Positions 6,494 to 8,833 of a DNA stretch of 8,833 nucleotides are shown here, one piece after another. The notes under the pieces are model-generated. The model was not told where the DNA came from, did no database searches, and saw nothing but the letters and a program-made list of their open reading frames with translations. Positions within the stretch are counted from its first letter, which is position 1; every line of letters starts with the position of its first letter. A program made the position numbers and the translations under genes. Source of the stretch: Firmicutes bacterium UBA4874. GTDB lineage: Bacteria; Bacillota; Clostridia; Caldicoprobacterales; DTU083. The stretch spans positions 13,949-22,781 of the forward strand of contig DHDO01000062.1 in the NCBI GenBank assembly GCA_002399435.1, in the 5' to 3' direction.

Positions 6494-6559
6494 TTCTACG
6501 ATTGCAAAAAAAATCCTGCTGTAAATATATTCCTTGCTATTTTCCCCCTCCATGATGCA

Positions 6560-6591
6560 GAAACCGGGCAATGCTGCATTCAGCCGGTTTC
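6560..6591 (-). other. Hairpin over the 3' end of nnr, without a T run
   Basis: GAAACCGG (6591-6584 on the minus strand) pairs perfectly with CCGGTTTC (6567-6560), with a further short AATG/CATT pairing inside the loop. It covers the last codons and stop of nnr. No T run follows directly; the first one is about 40 bases later (6505-6513 region). It may slow RNA decay or end transcription with help, but it is not a standard intrinsic terminator. Confidence 0.4.
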
Positions 6592-8199
6592 CTCCTGCTT
6601 CAACGCATACAGTCTCTTCAGTGTGTGCGGTATGGCATGCATCAGATCCCCTGCCGTCATGCCCGCTTCGCCAATGCGGCCGGCCGCTTCATCCCCCGCC
6701 CGTCCATGCAGGTAGCATCCCAGCACAGCGGCGTCAAACGGGGAATATCCCTGTGCCACAAGGGACGCGATCATCCCGGTGAGTACATCGCCGCTTCCGC
6801 CCGTACCCATTCCCGAATTTCCAGATCGGTTCAGGTATACCCGGCCGTCGGGGCTCGCCACAACGGATGCCGCACCTTTCAGCAAAACGATTACATGATA
6901 CTGCCTGGCTGTCTCCAGTGCAATCTCAACAGGCCGTTTCAGAATATCCTCCGTTGCAATTCCCGTCAACGTGGACATTTCCCCGGGGTGAGGCGTCAGA
7001 ATGACCGGAGCCGGATACTCCCTCAGCAGGTCTTTATCCTTTGATATCTGATTCAAACCATCTGCGTCTATTACTATGGATATATGATATCGTCTGAAAA
7101 TATTCCTGATTATTTCAAAAACACCGGGATTTTTTCCGCAGCCTGGCCCCAGTGCCAGCACATCCTTGCCTTTTAAAAGCTCTTCCACGTCCGGAAAACT
7201 TTCCGGAATCAAATGGCCCTGCCCTCCGTCCTCCAGCGGCATGGTCATAACCTCCGTCAGCTTTCCTGCCAGAACGGGCTGCAGGCTGGAAGGAATCCCC
7301 AGTGTTACCAGCCCGGCTCCGGTCCGTAGCGCGGAGACCGATGTCATACAAGCCGCACCGGTCAGCCCGGTGGAGCCTGCAAGGACGGCGACCCTGCCAA
7401 AAGTCCCCTTGTGTCCGTCCCTCGGCCGTTCCCGAAGCTGCTTTGCCGCTTCCCGGTCGTCCAGCGTGAACATGCCGGCACCAACGCTTTTTGCACTGTC
7501 CGGCGGAAACCCGATATCACGCAGATGGACACGCCCGGAATAATTCCTGCCAGGAAACAGAATATGGCCTGGTTTCAGATAGCCAAAGGTAACGGTGTCA
7601 TCGGCCCGGATCGCCGTTCCCTGTATTTGGGCCGTCTCCCCGTTGATACCGGAGGGAATGTCAATTGCAACGACAGATCCTGCGCTTTTATTGGCTTCCC
7701 CGATCACAGCGGCATAGTTTCCTGCGATCGGCCGGTCCAGACCGGTGCCAAACAGGCTGTCGACGATCAAGGACGCTTCCCGGACCAATGCCAGGGCGCG
7801 TCCGGGATCCTGTCCATCCTCCAGACGCAGGATAGTAAGGGATACGCCGTCCTGACCCGCATTCTTCTCCTGCAGGGCCTTCAGGATTGCAAAATTGGTG
7901 CCGGCATCCCCGGAAGGATTTTTCCCGCTGCGGCCCAGGATCAGAACCGTCACCCGGTAGCCGGACAAGGCGAGATGCCTGGCAACCGCCAATCCGTCTC
8001 CTCCGTTGTTGCCGCAGCCGGCAAGAACCAGAACTCTGCCGGACCGGCCAAAAAAGGACAGCGGATAGCGCTCCCGGATGACGTTTGCCGCCTGGATGGC
8101 CGCATTCTCCATGAGAATCATGCCGGGAATCTGAAACTCCGCGCTTGCCCTTTGATCGATTTTCTTACTTTGGGAAGGAGTCACCACATACAAAACCAT
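6580..8199 (-). CDS. nnr: Bifunctional NAD(P)H-hydrate epimerase / ADP-dependent NAD(P)H-hydrate dehydratase
   Basis: This 539-residue enzyme repairs damaged nicotinamide cofactors in the cytoplasm. The N-terminal YjeF_N domain (about 4-235) interconverts the R and S hydrates and shows GNNGGDG (63-69), DSLFGTG (147-153) and AIDIPSGING (178-187). The C-terminal ribokinase-like domain (about 245-530) dehydrates the S form using ADP and shows GHKGTFGRV (262-270), DADGLN (378-383), LTPHPGEM (401-408), LLKGA (439-443) and GTGGSGDVLTG (465-475), with Asp471 at the catalytic position. Length and both domains are complete. The start is uncertain by two codons: the ATG at 8199 is only one base from the GAGGTG site, while an in-frame TTG at 8193 has seven-base spacing and gives the typical (M)YVVTPSQ N-terminus. 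It lies between acpS and mazE, a common arrangement in Firmicutes. Confidence 0.95.
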   Translation of the reverse strand: MVLYVVTPSQSKKIDQRASAEFQIPGMILMENAAIQAANVIRERYPLSFFGRSGRVLVLAGCGNNGGDGLAVARHLALSGYRVTVLILGRSGKNPSGDAGTNFAILKALQEKNAGQDGVSLTILRLEDGQDPGRALALVREASLIVDSLFGTGLDRPIAGNYAAVIGEANKSAGSVVAIDIPSGINGETAQIQGTAIRADDTVTFGYLKPGHILFPGRNYSGRVHLRDIGFPPDSAKSVGAGMFTLDDREAAKQLRERPRDGHKGTFGRVAVLAGSTGLTGAACMTSVSALRTGAGLVTLGIPSSLQPVLAGKLTEVMTMPLEDGGQGHLIPESFPDVEELLKGKDVLALGPGCGKNPGVFEIIRNIFRRYHISIVIDADGLNQISKDKDLLREYPAPVILTPHPGEMSTLTGIATEDILKRPVEIALETARQYHVIVLLKGAASVVASPDGRVYLNRSGNSGMGTGGSGDVLTGMIASLVAQGYSPFDAAVLGCYLHGRAGDEAAGRIGEAGMTAGDLMHAIPHTLKRLYALKQEETG

Positions 8200-8200
8200 T

Positions 8201-8206
8201 CACCTC
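8201..8206 (-). promoter_or_regulatory. Ribosome binding site that questions the nnr start
   Basis: GAGGTG (8206-8201) is one base from the ATG at 8199 but seven bases from the in-frame TTG at 8193-8191. Spacing favours the TTG, codon preference favours the ATG. Confidence 0.5.
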
Positions 8207-8219
8207 TCTGTTGAACCTA

Positions 8220-8271
8220 CCCCACTTAAGCGCTAAGCGTTTTGAAGATGGGGGATTCCTGCTTCATCAGG
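8220..8271. mobile_element. Imperfect hairpin resembling an IS200/IS605-type element end (possible relic)
   Basis: On the plus strand CCCCACTT (8220-8227) pairs with GAAG-A-TGGGG (8244-8253), with an inner CGC/GCG stem (8231-8239), making a long bulged hairpin. Directly after comes CCTG (8258-8261) pairing with CAGG (8268-8271) over a six-base loop. Neither strand has a T run, so it is not a terminator. Subterminal bulged hairpins beside a short second hairpin are typical of IS200/IS605 ends and of RNAs at TnpB gene ends. No transposase or TnpB remnant is present. The identification is by resemblance only. Confidence 0.3.
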
Positions 8272-8288
8272 GTCGCAATTTTTCCTTT

Positions 8289-8346
8289 GCACCGCTCCGT
8301 TTTTTTCCGTGCACCGCTCCGTTTATTCAGTACACCACTTCGGTTT
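8289..8346. repeat. Short array of 21-22 bp repeats between acpS and nnr
   Basis: GCACCGCTCCGTTT occurs at 8289-8302 and again, identical, at 8311-8324. A degenerate third copy, ACACCACTTCGGTTT, lies at 8332-8346. Spacing is 22 then 21 bases, and each unit ends in a T-rich run. The array occupies most of the acpS-nnr gap together with the hairpin region. It is too short and without true spacers, so it is not CRISPR. Function is unknown. Confidence 0.6.
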
Positions 8347-8366
8347 TTCTCCGCGCACTGTCAGCC

Positions 8367-8735
8367 TCAGCCGTCAATGACGGCCTGCGCCGCGGCGAGA
8401 TCCCGGATATGGGTAATGGAAACCAAAACATTCTTTCCCCCGATGGCCTGCATCCGTTCCAGGGCGCTTCCGGTCAGCACCGCATAAGGCTTTCCCAGAT
8501 CATTCCGAAGGATCTCCACATCCAGCCAGCGGGCATATCCGAAACCGGTCCCAAGGGCCTTGGATACGGCTTCCTTTGCTGCAAAAATCCCGGCAGCGGT
8601 CTGTGCGCTCTGGTTCCGATCCGAAATATATTGCTGCTCCGAAGGGGTATAGACTTTCCTCAAAAAACCCGGGTGTTTGATGGAGCGTCCCACCCGGGCG
8701 GTTTCAATCAGATCCAATCCAATTCCTACAATCAT
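8367..8735 (-). CDS. acpS: Holo-[acyl-carrier-protein] synthase
   Basis: This 122-residue enzyme transfers 4'-phosphopantetheine from coenzyme A to the conserved serine of acyl carrier protein, switching on fatty acid synthesis in the cytoplasm. It has the two family motifs: GIGLDLIE (4-11, metal-binding Asp8) and FAAKEAVSKALG (51-62, with Lys54 and metal-binding Glu55). A late SITH (106-109) matches the usual SISH strand. The length is normal for the trimeric AcpS type. The start gives the standard MIVGIG N-terminus, but its own ribosome binding site is poor: the nearest purine run (GCAGGAAG) touches the ATG. Translation may depend on a short upstream frame whose TGA overlaps this ATG. A 167-base gap separates it from nnr. 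Confidence 0.96.
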   Translation of the reverse strand: MIVGIGLDLIETARVGRSIKHPGFLRKVYTPSEQQYISDRNQSAQTAAGIFAAKEAVSKALGTGFGYARWLDVEILRNDLGKPYAVLTGSALERMQAIGGKNVLVSITHIRDLAAAQAVIDG

Positions 8736-8779
8736 CTTCCTGCAATCATCCTCTGATCATCCATTTCCGCTTTTTTCAT
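8732..8779 (-). CDS. Possible 15-codon leader frame overlapping the acpS start
   Basis: An ATG at 8779 opens a frame for MKKAEMDDQRMIAGR ending in TGA at 8734-8732, which overlaps the acpS ATG as ATGA. A weak AGGGA site (8791-8787) lies seven bases before it. The proposed promoter would start transcription close to that site, so the leader would be very short. The frame may couple ribosomes into acpS, whose own binding site is badly spaced. It could equally be chance, given its size. Confidence 0.3.
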   Translation of the reverse strand: MKKAEMDDQRMIAGR

Positions 8780-8794
8780 GCTTTCATCCCTATT

Positions 8795-8823
8795 AATATA
8801 CCCCAGGCCTGTAAAAAAAGCAA
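8795..8823 (-). promoter_or_regulatory. Likely promoter of acpS
   Basis: On the minus strand TTGCTT (8823-8818), a 17-base spacer and TATATT (8800-8795) make a reasonable promoter about 60 bases upstream of the acpS ATG. It would drive acpS and perhaps nnr and mazEF, since no terminator separates acpS from nnr. Confidence 0.55.
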
Positions 8824-8833
8824 TAAACTTCAA

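Noticed and set aside
7411..8214. Plus-strand open frame of 267 codons opposite nnr
   Set aside because: The minus strand carries every motif of the NAD(P)H-hydrate repair enzyme here; the plus frame is a by-product of its codon use.
8289..8346. CRISPR-like repeats
   Set aside because: Repeat cores are only 14 bases, the intervening bases are similar T-rich runs rather than unique spacers, and no cas gene is present.

Overview
The window looks like a piece of chromosome from a mid-GC anaerobic Firmicute, probably a clostridium of the Lachnospiraceae type. Four things point there: strong AGGAGG-type ribosome binding sites, TATAAT promoters, a MazEF pair close to the NdoAI/NdoA type of Bacillus, and Cys-type sulfatases, which anaerobes activate without oxygen. 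The taxonomic call is inference; no rRNA or tRNA gene is present.

Left part (1-3288). A probable tail of a plus-strand membrane protein ends at 91 and faces a minus-strand operon of two different Cys-type sulfatases (493 aa, then 498 aa, overlapping by 7 bases). Neither has a signal peptide, so they should act in the cytoplasm on imported sulfated sugars. The operon has a near-consensus promoter (TTGGCA, 17 bp, TATAAT) flanked by an inverted repeat that is a good operator candidate. A flavin-reductase-family gene (185 aa) is transcribed divergently from its own extended -10 promoter and ends in an intrinsic terminator.

Middle (3847-5761). A 17-bp perfect palindrome precedes a gene for a membrane-anchored, outward-facing protein of unknown function (229 aa). 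It converges on a YitT-family membrane protein gene (282 aa), which has its own promoter.

Right part (5721-8833), all on the minus strand. In transcription order this holds acpS (holo-ACP synthase), a bifunctional NAD(P)H-hydrate repair gene (nnr), a MazE-type ribbon-helix-helix antitoxin with a GTG start, and its MazF/NdoA endoribonuclease toxin (ATGA overlap), closed by a strong terminator. This is the widespread Firmicute acpS-to-mazEF neighbourhood, but the usual alr between nnr and mazE is absent. The gaps hold unusual small structures: two 18-bp direct repeats before mazE, a 21-22 bp repeat array and an IS200/IS605-like hairpin between acpS and nnr, and a possible 15-codon leader reading frame whose stop overlaps the acpS start.

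I see no clearly new multi-gene system. The best leads are the sulfatase pair with its operator-like repeat, the repeats before mazEF, the acpS-nnr spacer and the acpS leader frame.
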